From contig JANQPL010000001.1 of the NCBI GenBank assembly GCA_028289425.1, positions 62,001 to 126,000 of the forward strand: a DNA stretch of 64,000 nt, written 5' to 3'. The stretch is from Alphaproteobacteria bacterium (GTDB lineage: Bacteria > Pseudomonadota > Alphaproteobacteria > JANQMY01). The position numbers and the translations under genes were made by a program. Numbering within the stretch: position 1 is the first letter of the stretch; every line of letters begins with the position of its first letter. Below the pieces are notes generated by a model, which worked only from the letters and a program-made list of their open reading frames with translations, was not told where the DNA came from and made no database searches. This document shows, one piece after another, positions 18,756 through 26,896 of this stretch.

Positions 18756-21095
18756 ATGCATCAGAGGCTTCATGACTCCACACCGAACGGGCTTACAAGT
18801 TTCCTCATTCGCATCCGATGGCTGAGCCTTCTGGTCGTCGCGATCGTCACGGCCGTGGCGGCAAATCAGCTACCCAACCTTCAAATCGACAATTCCAACG
18901 AGGCATTCTTTCGGTCGGGAGATGACACGAAAAAGCGCCTCGACAAATTCAAAGAAACCTTCGGCAATGACGATTTCGTCTTTGTTCTGATCGATTTGGA
19001 AGATGTTTTTAGTGCCCCAACGCTCAAGCGTGTAGGCGAATTGGCGGATCGTCTCGAATTCGAAACACCACACCTTCTCGAAATGACCTGGATCGGGAAT
19101 GTGGAATCCATAGAGGGGGTGCCGGGCGGTATTGTCATCGACGACCTTATTCCAAACCTGGACCTCCCCCAGGTGGAATTGAACCAAATTGCTGACAAGG
19201 CTGTTTCGGATCCCCTCTATCGGGATCGTCTGGTATCCGCCGACCGGCGCACGGCCGGCATATTGCTGGAGTTTGAAAACTATCCCGAACTGGGCATTGA
19301 TCCGCGCAAAGACGTCCCGCCGGTGGTATGGGAAATTATCGGCGATTTTTCGGATCTTGAGACCCATGTGGTGGGCGGTCCCATCATGGATTATGAAACG
19401 GATATGCGGACGGCGCTGGAGGCCCCCCGATGGATGTCATTCGCCTTGCTTGGCATGACGGTCATGCTGTTTCTGACCACACGAAGTTTTACGGGTGTTC
19501 TGGTCCCCGCGCTCACCGTCGTTCTCAGTGTCATCTGGACGATGGGCATTGTGGCCTATATCGGCTTCACGCTTAATCTGTTTGTCATTCTTGTCCCCAC
19601 ATTGTTGCTCTGTGTGGGAATTGGCGATGCCATGCATGTGGTTGCCGAATTCCGCCAGGGCCTCAATGAGGGACTTTCGCGCAGAGCAGCACTGAGTCAC
19701 ACATTGTCGTTGGTGACGGGCCCAATTCTGCTCACCACGATCACAACGGCTGCCGGCTTTCTTGCTTTTCTTGCCACCGATTTGGTGCCATTGCGCGAAT
19801 TGGGCATCCAAGCCGCCATCGGTGTTTGGGTCGCGTTGTTGCTAACGTTCATTTTTGCCGTGCCGCTCTTGTCTTTCGGCAAGTCCGGAGTAGCAACCGA
19901 GAAGCCTGCGGAACCGAAACGAGATGTCTTTGATGGCTTGCTCAGCCTTCTTACCGCTTTCACCTTACGTGTGCCGGTGCTGATTGCGTTCGTCTTTGCC
20001 CTTGCGATTGGCGCTGCGTTCTATGGCTTCAGCATCGTCAAGATCGAAACCAACACCATCCAAGATTTACCCGAAGACTACCCCATGCGGGTCGCTTTCG
20101 AGTATGTGGACCAACAGATGGGCGGCTCGATGTCGCTGGAACTGGTTGCCGAGACCGGTAAGGAAGGCGGTATCAAAGACATTGCTGTTATGCGCGATCT
20201 GGAAGCGTTGCAGGCCTTCTTGGAAACACACGCTTACGTCACCCAGACCTCAAGCGTCGTCGACCAGATCAAACAAATGCATCGGGCTGTTTATGAAAAC
20301 AATCCGGATTACTACAGACTTCCAGAAAAAAGTTCTCAGATTGCAGAGTATCTGCTGCTCTACGAAAGCGGGGGCGGATCGCAACTGGAGAAATATGTCA
20401 GCTTCGCTTATGACAGCGCCCGCATTCAGGCGCGCACCAAGTCGATTACGCTTGCAGAAGTGCAGCAACTTGAAGCTGACGTAGAGGCGTTCGTTGCCGC
20501 TAATATTTCGTCCGCAGACATCAAAACCACCGGCACATTGAGTCTCATGAGCGGGCTGGGTGAATTGATCAAAGTGGGTCAAGGCCAGAGCTTTGCCCTC
20601 GCCTTTATCGCGATTGCCCTCATCATGGTCATCACATTGAGATCGATAAGCTTGGGATTGATTGCCATGGTCCCCAATGTTCTGCCGGTCTTGTTCGCAC
20701 TGGGCGCCATGGGCTTGCTGGGATTTCAGCTCAATATGGTTGGCCTCGTCCTGGCACCCATGATCCTTGGTGTGGCGGTGGACGATACAGTGCATTTCTT
20801 TGTGCGTTATCGGCGCTATTTTGACCAATTCGGAAGCTACGAAACGGCTTATCGGGAAACCATGCGCACAGTCGGACGGCCTCTATTGTTCACAACCATG
20901 GTCCTCATACTCGGCTTTATGGGCTTCACCTTCACGATTTACGATGGTCCGCGAAACTTTGCCATTTCGTCGTCCATCGCTTTTACCAGTGCGTTGCTCG
21001 CTGAATTTCTGCTGGCGCCGGTTTTGCTGCGTTGGTTGAAGCCGCTGGGACGCGAGCGGACATCCATTGCGCAACCGGCTTTAGCCGCAACCTAA
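18756..21095 (+). CDS. RND superfamily (MMPL-type) exporter
   Basis: A 779-residue inner-membrane protein with the RND/MMPL plan: TM1 (IRWLSLLVVAIVTAVAANQL), a periplasmic loop of about 200 residues, TM2-6, a second TM start near VPVLIAFVFALAIGAAFYGF, a second large loop and TM8-12. The charged-residue signatures in TM4 and TM10 (LCVGIGDAMHVV and LGVAVDDTVHFF) match the proton-relay positions of the family. The start is ATG 18756; a TTG 69 bases earlier is in frame but weak. Two genes follow closely (a LolA-like protein 11 bases on, then a barrel protein). A lipid or hydrophobic cargo is inferred. Confidence 0.9.
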   Translation: MHQRLHDSTPNGLTSFLIRIRWLSLLVVAIVTAVAANQLPNLQIDNSNEAFFRSGDDTKKRLDKFKETFGNDDFVFVLIDLEDVFSAPTLKRVGELADRLEFETPHLLEMTWIGNVESIEGVPGGIVIDDLIPNLDLPQVELNQIADKAVSDPLYRDRLVSADRRTAGILLEFENYPELGIDPRKDVPPVVWEIIGDFSDLETHVVGGPIMDYETDMRTALEAPRWMSFALLGMTVMLFLTTRSFTGVLVPALTVVLSVIWTMGIVAYIGFTLNLFVILVPTLLLCVGIGDAMHVVAEFRQGLNEGLSRRAALSHTLSLVTGPILLTTITTAAGFLAFLATDLVPLRELGIQAAIGVWVALLLTFIFAVPLLSFGKSGVATEKPAEPKRDVFDGLLSLLTAFTLRVPVLIAFVFALAIGAAFYGFSIVKIETNTIQDLPEDYPMRVAFEYVDQQMGGSMSLELVAETGKEGGIKDIAVMRDLEALQAFLETHAYVTQTSSVVDQIKQMHRAVYENNPDYYRLPEKSSQIAEYLLLYESGGGSQLEKYVSFAYDSARIQARTKSITLAEVQQLEADVEAFVAANISSADIKTTGTLSLMSGLGELIKVGQGQSFALAFIAIALIMVITLRSISLGLIAMVPNVLPVLFALGAMGLLGFQLNMVGLVLAPMILGVAVDDTVHFFVRYRRYFDQFGSYETAYRETMRTVGRPLLFTTMVLILGFMGFTFTIYDGPRNFAISSSIAFTSALLAEFLLAPVLLRWLKPLGRERTSIAQPALAAT

Positions 21096-21106
21096 GGAGT
21101 TTGCAG

Positions 21107-21877
21107 ATGAAACATGTAACGGCGCTCATTCTTCTTGGGTGTATCGTCTTCTATGGAGAGGCGAATGCACTTACCGGCCGTGACATCGCCGTGAAAATGG
21201 ACGAAGTAGATACGTCCGCCGACGGACAGCGTGAGGCGACCATGGTCATCGAACGTGGCAGCCAGAAGCTGGTGCGCAAACTTCGTATGCAGAATAAGAA
21301 GTTTGGTGTCGACGAGCGCACCCTTATTACCTTTGTTGAACCGGCAGATGTGCGGGACACTAAGTATCTCTCTTGGGTCTACGATAATCCCGAGCAAGAT
21401 GACGATCTTTGGGTCTACTTTCCGACGGAAAATCTTGTTCGGCGGATCAGTGGGGGCGGCAAGAAAGGGTCGTTCATGCGCAGTGACTTCGCCAACGAAG
21501 ACATCGAACAGCGGGCGGTAGACGACGATACCCACACGCTGGTTGAGGAGACGACGGAAGGGGACCGCGCGGTCTATGTCATCGAGTCGGTGCCGATTCC
21601 CATTAAGGCGACAGACTCCAATTATGCGAAACGCAAATTGTGGGTCGATAAGGAATACTGGTTGCCTGTGAGGATCGAGTATTACGACCGGCGCGACCGG
21701 CTACTGAAGACCATGGTTCAAGGCGGCATTGAGAACATTGACGGCATTTGGACGGCCACGAAACTGATTATGGAAACGCCGCGGCGCAATTCAAAAACGC
21801 TGATGCAATATTTCAACGTTGCTTACAGTCTGGGCCAGCCCGATGATGCGTTTGAACAAGGGGCGTTGAAGCGCTGA
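21107..21877 (+). CDS. LolA-like outer-membrane lipoprotein-sorting family protein
   Basis: A 256-residue periplasmic protein with a signal peptide ending near ANA (residues 1-20). It has the beta-rich fold of LolA-like carriers: KLVRKLRMQNKK, TLITFVEPADVRDTKYLSW, DDDLWVYFPTENLVRRISG, and WLPVRIEYYDRRDRLLKTM. These proteins hold an acyl chain in a half-barrel and accompany RND exporters in many genomes. AAGGAG lies 8 bases before the ATG. It is flanked by the exporter (11 bases upstream) and an outer-membrane barrel (6 bases downstream), so one envelope-spanning transport route is likely. Confidence 0.85.
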   Translation: MKHVTALILLGCIVFYGEANALTGRDIAVKMDEVDTSADGQREATMVIERGSQKLVRKLRMQNKKFGVDERTLITFVEPADVRDTKYLSWVYDNPEQDDDLWVYFPTENLVRRISGGGKKGSFMRSDFANEDIEQRAVDDDTHTLVEETTEGDRAVYVIESVPIPIKATDSNYAKRKLWVDKEYWLPVRIEYYDRRDRLLKTMVQGGIENIDGIWTATKLIMETPRRNSKTLMQYFNVAYSLGQPDDAFEQGALKR

Positions 21878-21883
21878 GGACAT

Positions 21884-23125
21884 ATGTGGCGGGGGTGTGC
21901 AATAGGTTTTGGTGTTTTCGCGTGGCTGTGCATTGCTGGCCTGGACGCGACCGCTCAAGAAGACCCCTTCGCCTTTGACCTGTCTGCCGAGACATCCGAA
22001 GAACGCCGCTGGCGCGTCTCCGGTTTTTTCGAATCCCGAAACCAGCGCTTTATCTCTCAGGACTCGTTTCTTTCCTTGCGGCAGCGCGGGCAATTGGAGA
22101 TCAAGTACACGTCGCATTCTGAGAGGTGGCGTTTCTTTACAAGCGCCTATGGAGAATACGATTCCGCGACGGAAGACTATCGAAGCCCCTTTCGCGGCGA
22201 GGTGCTTGAGGCTTATGGTGTGTTCGATGGTCCGTCGACAGATATAACTCTTGGCCGCCAGCGCATACCGTGGGGGACGGCGGACGGTCGCAGCACGATC
22301 GACCGGGTGAATGCGGTTGATTTCCGCGACCCGATCGGCAATGCGCGCACCTCGTCCCGGCGACCCTCTTGGGTGGCCCGCATCGAGCAAAGCACATCGA
22401 TTGGCGTGTTCGAGGGAGTTTGGCTGCCCATCGGCCGTGATCGCCGTATTCCGGAACAAGGTAGTCCATGGGAAGTCAGCTTTCTGGCCGATTTGAGAGC
22501 GGCCAGAGATACGGGCGCGTTTGTCCTGAACATCGAAGATCCGAAAGTCCATGAAGGCGGCTTCCGTTTCTTGCAATTCGGGGAGGGATTTGACTGGAGT
22601 GTTGCGGTTTTCAACGGCCTGTCGGATTTCCCGCTTCTATCTCTGCAGACCGCGGATCGCGTTCGGCTGACGCCAGCACGTTTCACAACGGTTAATCTGA
22701 GCGCCGCCATCGGCCAAGCCAAAAGCACATGGCGCGGCGAAATCGCCTACACACCAGATTTTCCTTTGGGCCTTGGCCGCACCACCGATCTTGGCCAAGT
22801 GATCATTGGGTGGGACCGGACATTTCTTCGGGATCTTTATGTAAACGTGCAGCTCTTCCTCGATCGCTTCGGCGATGTGGACGACACCTATGGCGGCACC
22901 TTCGCCATTACGAATTCGTTTTTTGATGACGCCACTGAAGCCGGTGTGCGTGGTCAAATCGCCAATGAGGGCCAATACGCCATTGAGACCTTTGCCGATT
23001 ACGAATTCAACGATGCCATCACCTTAACCGCACGGGTGTTCGTGTTTGGCGGTGAGACCGGGTCAGATCTCGGCGAGTTTCGGGAAAACGATTTTGCGGA
23101 GGTGTCCCTGCGATACGCTTTCTAA
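21884..23125 (+). CDS. Outer-membrane beta-barrel protein (DUF1302-like), unknown ligand
   Basis: A 413-residue protein with a signal peptide (MWRGCAIGFGVFAWLCIAGL, cleaved near the A-T-A-Q region) and a beta-rich body with alternating hydrophobic residues, a C-terminal Phe (EVSLRYAF) and aromatic girdle residues, as in outer-membrane barrels. The motif LGRQRIPWGTADG recalls the DUF1302 or alginate-export barrel group. The gene is 6 bases after the LolA-like gene. It may be the outer-membrane acceptor or channel of the RND/LolA-like set. Confidence 0.75.
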   Translation: MWRGCAIGFGVFAWLCIAGLDATAQEDPFAFDLSAETSEERRWRVSGFFESRNQRFISQDSFLSLRQRGQLEIKYTSHSERWRFFTSAYGEYDSATEDYRSPFRGEVLEAYGVFDGPSTDITLGRQRIPWGTADGRSTIDRVNAVDFRDPIGNARTSSRRPSWVARIEQSTSIGVFEGVWLPIGRDRRIPEQGSPWEVSFLADLRAARDTGAFVLNIEDPKVHEGGFRFLQFGEGFDWSVAVFNGLSDFPLLSLQTADRVRLTPARFTTVNLSAAIGQAKSTWRGEIAYTPDFPLGLGRTTDLGQVIIGWDRTFLRDLYVNVQLFLDRFGDVDDTYGGTFAITNSFFDDATEAGVRGQIANEGQYAIETFADYEFNDAITLTARVFVFGGETGSDLGEFRENDFAEVSLRYAF

Positions 23126-23285
23126 GACGATCTGATTCACCGGTCTGTCAGCTGCAACGCTGCAGAATTTGTCGGGAAGTCGCGGCGGATGACAGTAATT
23201 CTCGCGTTACTCTTTCCACAACAAAGACTCTTGCTCCTATTCCCCATAACTATTGGATTGTCTGCCCGACGTTCCCCACAAACCA

Positions 23286-23662
23286 CAGAGACATGTTCGC
23301 CCTCCCCTGTCCCCACCGCCAGCCATTTGTGGGTCCATTCCGGAAACATCGATAACGGCCGATTCATCGTTGAGAAACGGTCCGTCGCTCAACGAGCCGG
23401 AGGGTTCACACGCGCCAAATAGATGGGTGCATGGGGTTGATCCGATGTTTGAACACCTGGCCAGCCCGCTCCCCGGCTGGGAGAATGAGCGTTTTGGCCA
23501 ACCATCTAGAATGGCCTCAGCAAGATTATTCACATGTCAAACAGCGACCCCGCTACCGCCTCCGGGAATCACGTTAGTCTTAGTTTCGTTGTTGGCCAAG
23601 ATCGCACTCGCACATTCTTCACATGAATCGACCGATTGGTTAATGCCACACAAGCCAAGACG
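23286..23662. repeat. Dispersed repeat, copy 1
   Basis: This stretch is imperfectly repeated at 44556-45058 in the same orientation. The best-conserved core (about 23332-23480) includes GGTCCATTCCGGAAACATCG, GAGAAACGGTCCGTC and TGATCCGATGTTTGAACACC. The likeness continues with ATTCAC(A/G)TGTCAAACAGCG and ends near GTTAA(T/G)GCCACACA. No gene is supported inside. A short hairpin CCAGCC/GGCTGG occurs where copy 2 has a much longer one. Confidence 0.75.
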
Positions 23663-23914
23663 CCTATAAGCGGCCTTTGTGTTTGGTCAGTGCCTTTGCC
23701 TGTGCATCTATTTCGGTGCCGTCAATCTGAAATATTCCACCGCGCGAATTGGTGGAGACACGGATGTGAGGCATACCTGTCCCACGGGATCGGTGCGTAA
23801 ATCCACGATCACCGAAGAAACCATTCCTCGCTTCAAACCAATAACCGGCTAGGTGCAACAATCGCCGAGACTAGGCCCCCGGTTAGACAGGCCGTCCAGA
23901 GCCGCTAAACGCGG
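23663..23914. other. Stretch before the sulfatase stop, no firm gene
   Basis: A minus-strand frame of about 65 codons (23664-23861) has a protein-like composition (for example GMPHIRVSTNS and DGTEIDAQAKALTKHKG) but a non-ATG start, no ribosome-binding site and no family I recognise. It may be a gene remnant. Nothing else is visible. The 160 bases between 23126 and 23285 also hold no gene. Confidence 0.3.
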
Positions 23915-25618
23915 CTAGTCGATCCAACCTCTGGGGTTTTCAGTAAGGCTCTCATTCATGGCCTCGATGGTCGCCTTGAGGTCCCTTGTTTTCTTTGGGT
24001 ATCGCCCCTGGAGGTCGTGAGCTTCTCGACCGCGCTGCAGGTCGGTGAGCATCGGGTTAGCAAACGGCGTGAATGCGCTCAAGGGCAACGGATAGAGAAT
24101 TTGGCTAGCCTGCTTCTGTGTTCTCAAACGATATTTGAAACGGCTATCGCGCACTGCCTCAAGCCGGCCATGCCAGGCAGAGAAGTAAAAGAGATGCTCG
24201 TGAGGGGACGCTTTCCGTTCCGAAATCATGGGGAGAAGATTGCGGCCGTCAATCGCCCGGTCCGTAGGCGGATCGATCTCTGCAACACCGAGGACGGTCG
24301 GCAGGATGTCGATATTCATGGCCATTCCGTCCAGGGTTGCGCCTTTGGGCAGTCTTTCAGGCCAAGAAAAAATCCCCGGTACCCGCATGCCCCCTTCGAA
24401 GGTTTCTCCCTTCCGGCCCCTCAGGGGACCGACGCTGCCAAGGTAATCGCCCCCATTGTCACTGGTGACGATCACAAGAGTGTTGTCGCCAAGTCCCTGT
24501 TGTTCAAGCGCCTGCATCACCATCCCCACACTGCGGTCCAGATCTTCGACCACGTCGCCGTAAAGGCCCGCCGCGGAGCGACCCTCAAACGCCGCGTCGG
24601 CGTAGTGAGGCACATGGGGAAAGGTGTGGGCGAGATAAAGAAAGAAGGGCCGCCTATCGGTCTGCTCCAAAAAGGTTACCGCTTCCTGGGTGTAAAGCGC
24701 GGTCAACTTCGTTTGATCCACTTGGTCCGCTGGCACCTCAATTTGTTTCTGGCGGTAGATGTGGAGCGGCGCCATATCGTTGGAAAAATGAACACCGTAA
24801 AAACTTTCAAATCCAAAGTCGTTTGGCAGATGTCCGTCCCGGTCCCCAAGATGCCATTTGCCGATCATGCCCGTGCGGTACCCGGCAGCCGCCAAGATCT
24901 CCGGCAATAGGATTTCATCTTGCACAAGCGCATTGGGATAGCCTTGCACCTTGCGGAAGAGGGCCACGGGGCTGCCTTCCGGAAAGAATACGTGGTTCGC
25001 CGCATGGGCGCGCACCGGATAGCGTCCTGTCAAAAGGCCCGCCCGCGACGGCGTACAGACCGGCGAGGACGAATAGAACTCCGTAAGCTTGACCCCGGTT
25101 TTCGCGACGCGGTCGATCTCGGGTGTCTCGATCAACGCGTTGCCATAGCTCGACAGGTCGCCATAGCCCAGATCGTCGAAGAAAATGACGATCACATTGG
25201 GTGCCCCGTCTGCCGCTGTCGGCACGGCGGCTAGATAATCGCGCTTTTGAGCAAGCCGTTCCGGTGCCGGCGGCACATAGGCCGCCGCTGCCTTGAGCCA
25301 ATGAGGATTGGGGCCCAAGCTGATGGACAACGACTGTCGCTTTCCTTCCGTCACGGTCACAGGGCGCGACGCAGTGGCCAAGCCGAACTGCATCACCTGC
25401 AACAGATACTCCCCGGGCGGAATGTCTGCCAACACGAATGACCCGTCCCTGTCGCTCACCGTACCGCGCAGCGTATCCTGCAAATAGACACGGGCGCCCC
25501 CAAGCGGTTCACCGTTGGGGCCCAAGATCTCACCGCTAATTTCCGCCGCACTGATCGTTTCGGACCGGAATACCAAGCATGCACACATGATCAGTAATCC
25601 CCACAATCTAATTTGCAT
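23915..25618 (-). CDS. Arylsulfatase-type sulfatase with an N-terminal carboxypeptidase-regulatory-like domain
   Basis: A 567-residue exported sulfatase. A signal peptide (1-25) is followed by a ~75-residue Ig-like domain of the carboxypeptidase-regulatory type (about 27-100, with PNGEPLGGARVYLQDT and DGSFVLADIPPGEYLLQV). The type I sulfatase core begins near residue 140: VIVIFFDDLGYGD carries the metal-binding Asp pair, and C188-T-P-S-R is the formylglycine motif. A separate maturase is needed and none is in the window. It removes sulfate from a glycan, inferred from the neighbours. It is the last gene of the TonB receptor-GH3-permease-sulfatase operon, 3 bases after the permease gene. Confidence 0.93.
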   Translation of the reverse strand: MQIRLWGLLIMCACLVFRSETISAAEISGEILGPNGEPLGGARVYLQDTLRGTVSDRDGSFVLADIPPGEYLLQVMQFGLATASRPVTVTEGKRQSLSISLGPNPHWLKAAAAYVPPAPERLAQKRDYLAAVPTAADGAPNVIVIFFDDLGYGDLSSYGNALIETPEIDRVAKTGVKLTEFYSSSPVCTPSRAGLLTGRYPVRAHAANHVFFPEGSPVALFRKVQGYPNALVQDEILLPEILAAAGYRTGMIGKWHLGDRDGHLPNDFGFESFYGVHFSNDMAPLHIYRQKQIEVPADQVDQTKLTALYTQEAVTFLEQTDRRPFFLYLAHTFPHVPHYADAAFEGRSAAGLYGDVVEDLDRSVGMVMQALEQQGLGDNTLVIVTSDNGGDYLGSVGPLRGRKGETFEGGMRVPGIFSWPERLPKGATLDGMAMNIDILPTVLGVAEIDPPTDRAIDGRNLLPMISERKASPHEHLFYFSAWHGRLEAVRDSRFKYRLRTQKQASQILYPLPLSAFTPFANPMLTDLQRGREAHDLQGRYPKKTRDLKATIEAMNESLTENPRGWID

Positions 25619-25621
25619 GGT

Positions 25622-26893
25622 CTATCTCCTGTCCGAACGCAAAACCGAGAGTGCGAAGAAAACGATGTAGCCGTAACACAGCACCGGCAAGAAGAATGCA
25701 ACCGCTATGCTGGTTTCATCAGCGATCGCCCCGGCGATTACCGGAATGACGGCCCCGCCGACGATGCTCATACACAGAATACCCGACCCATGCGCCGTAT
25801 CTCGACCTAAGCCTGCGATACTTAGTGAGAAGATGGTGGGGAAACCGATTGCGTTGAAAAGGCCAACAGCAAGGATTGTCCAAACCGAGAGGGGTCCTCC
25901 GATGACAATCGTTAGCAGGACCATGAGGATCGCCATGCCGGCGGAAACCGCAAGAAGAACAGACGGCGACACCGACCGCATGAGGCCGGCACCGATAAAC
26001 CGCCCCACCATCGCGCCGCCCCAATAGAGACTGACCAGGCTTGCTGCCTGGCTTGCGGACATACCCGCGACGGCCTCTTCGACAAAATAGTTGACTAGGA
26101 AACTCCCGATCGTCACTTCGGCGCCCACATAAACGAAAATCGCGCCAACACCCAGTTTGAGATTTCGATGTTGAAGAGCTCCCCGGTAAGATCCAGTGTC
26201 GGGGCCTATAGCTGCGTGAGAGCTGACGGCATCAACCGGCACCCGCTTAGATACGAATACCATCGCCACGAGGATAAGCATTAGCCCAATGACAATGAAC
26301 GGCTGACGCGCCAGATCCGCACTCAGTGATCGATAATCTTCCAATTGCGCATCAGTCAAAGCTTGTACTTGGTGCACCGGCAAAACGTCTAAACTGAGAA
26401 TCGAGACGGCGCCAACGACCGGCGCCAGCGTTGTGCCAAGGGAATTAAATGCCTGAGCCAATGTTAGGCGGCTTGCAGCCGTCTGAGCAGATCCCATCAA
26501 GACCACGAGTGGATTGGCTGCGACTTGCAAAATTGTGATGCCCGAGGCAAGGACGAACAACGCAAGGACGAAGAGGCCATACACACGATAATCTGCTGCC
26601 GGAACAAATAAGAAGCACCCAATCGCCATCACAGCTAAACCAGCGATCACGCCCATTCGATAGCCGTAGCGCGCAACGAAACCGCCTGCCGGTAGCGATA
26701 CCAAGAAATAGGCCGCGAAAAACCCGAACTGAACAAACATTGCTTGAAAATACGACAGTTCAAAAAGAGACTTCAGGCGAGGGATTAGCAAGTCCACCAG
26801 AACCGTCGTAAAACCCCACATGAAAAAGAGCCCGACGAGCAGTGCAAGCACCAACCGGTTTCGGGCGACGGGAACGGTTGTGGCAACCGACAC
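25622..26893 (-). CDS. MFS sugar permease, FucP/GluP family
   Basis: A 423-residue permease with 12 predicted spans. The segment LVLALLVGLFFMWGFTTVL, then LIPRLKSLFELSYFQA, is the signature start of the fucose/glucose-galactose (FucP, COG0738) family, and GITILQVAANPLVVLMGS with LAQAFNSLGTTLAP confirms it. It would import a monosaccharide across the inner membrane by proton symport. The start is GTG 26893 with GGGGAG 8 bases upstream. It sits 3 bases from both neighbours (GH3 upstream, sulfatase downstream), so it probably imports what the hydrolase releases. Confidence 0.93.
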   Translation of the reverse strand: MSVATTVPVARNRLVLALLVGLFFMWGFTTVLVDLLIPRLKSLFELSYFQAMFVQFGFFAAYFLVSLPAGGFVARYGYRMGVIAGLAVMAIGCFLFVPAADYRVYGLFVLALFVLASGITILQVAANPLVVLMGSAQTAASRLTLAQAFNSLGTTLAPVVGAVSILSLDVLPVHQVQALTDAQLEDYRSLSADLARQPFIVIGLMLILVAMVFVSKRVPVDAVSSHAAIGPDTGSYRGALQHRNLKLGVGAIFVYVGAEVTIGSFLVNYFVEEAVAGMSASQAASLVSLYWGGAMVGRFIGAGLMRSVSPSVLLAVSAGMAILMVLLTIVIGGPLSVWTILAVGLFNAIGFPTIFSLSIAGLGRDTAHGSGILCMSIVGGAVIPVIAGAIADETSIAVAFFLPVLCYGYIVFFALSVLRSDRR

Positions 26894-26896
26894 AGA

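Noticed and set aside
24017-24910. Long plus-strand frame opposite the sulfatase gene
   Set aside because: It is antisense to an obvious sulfatase with intact motifs and has no protein-family features of its own.
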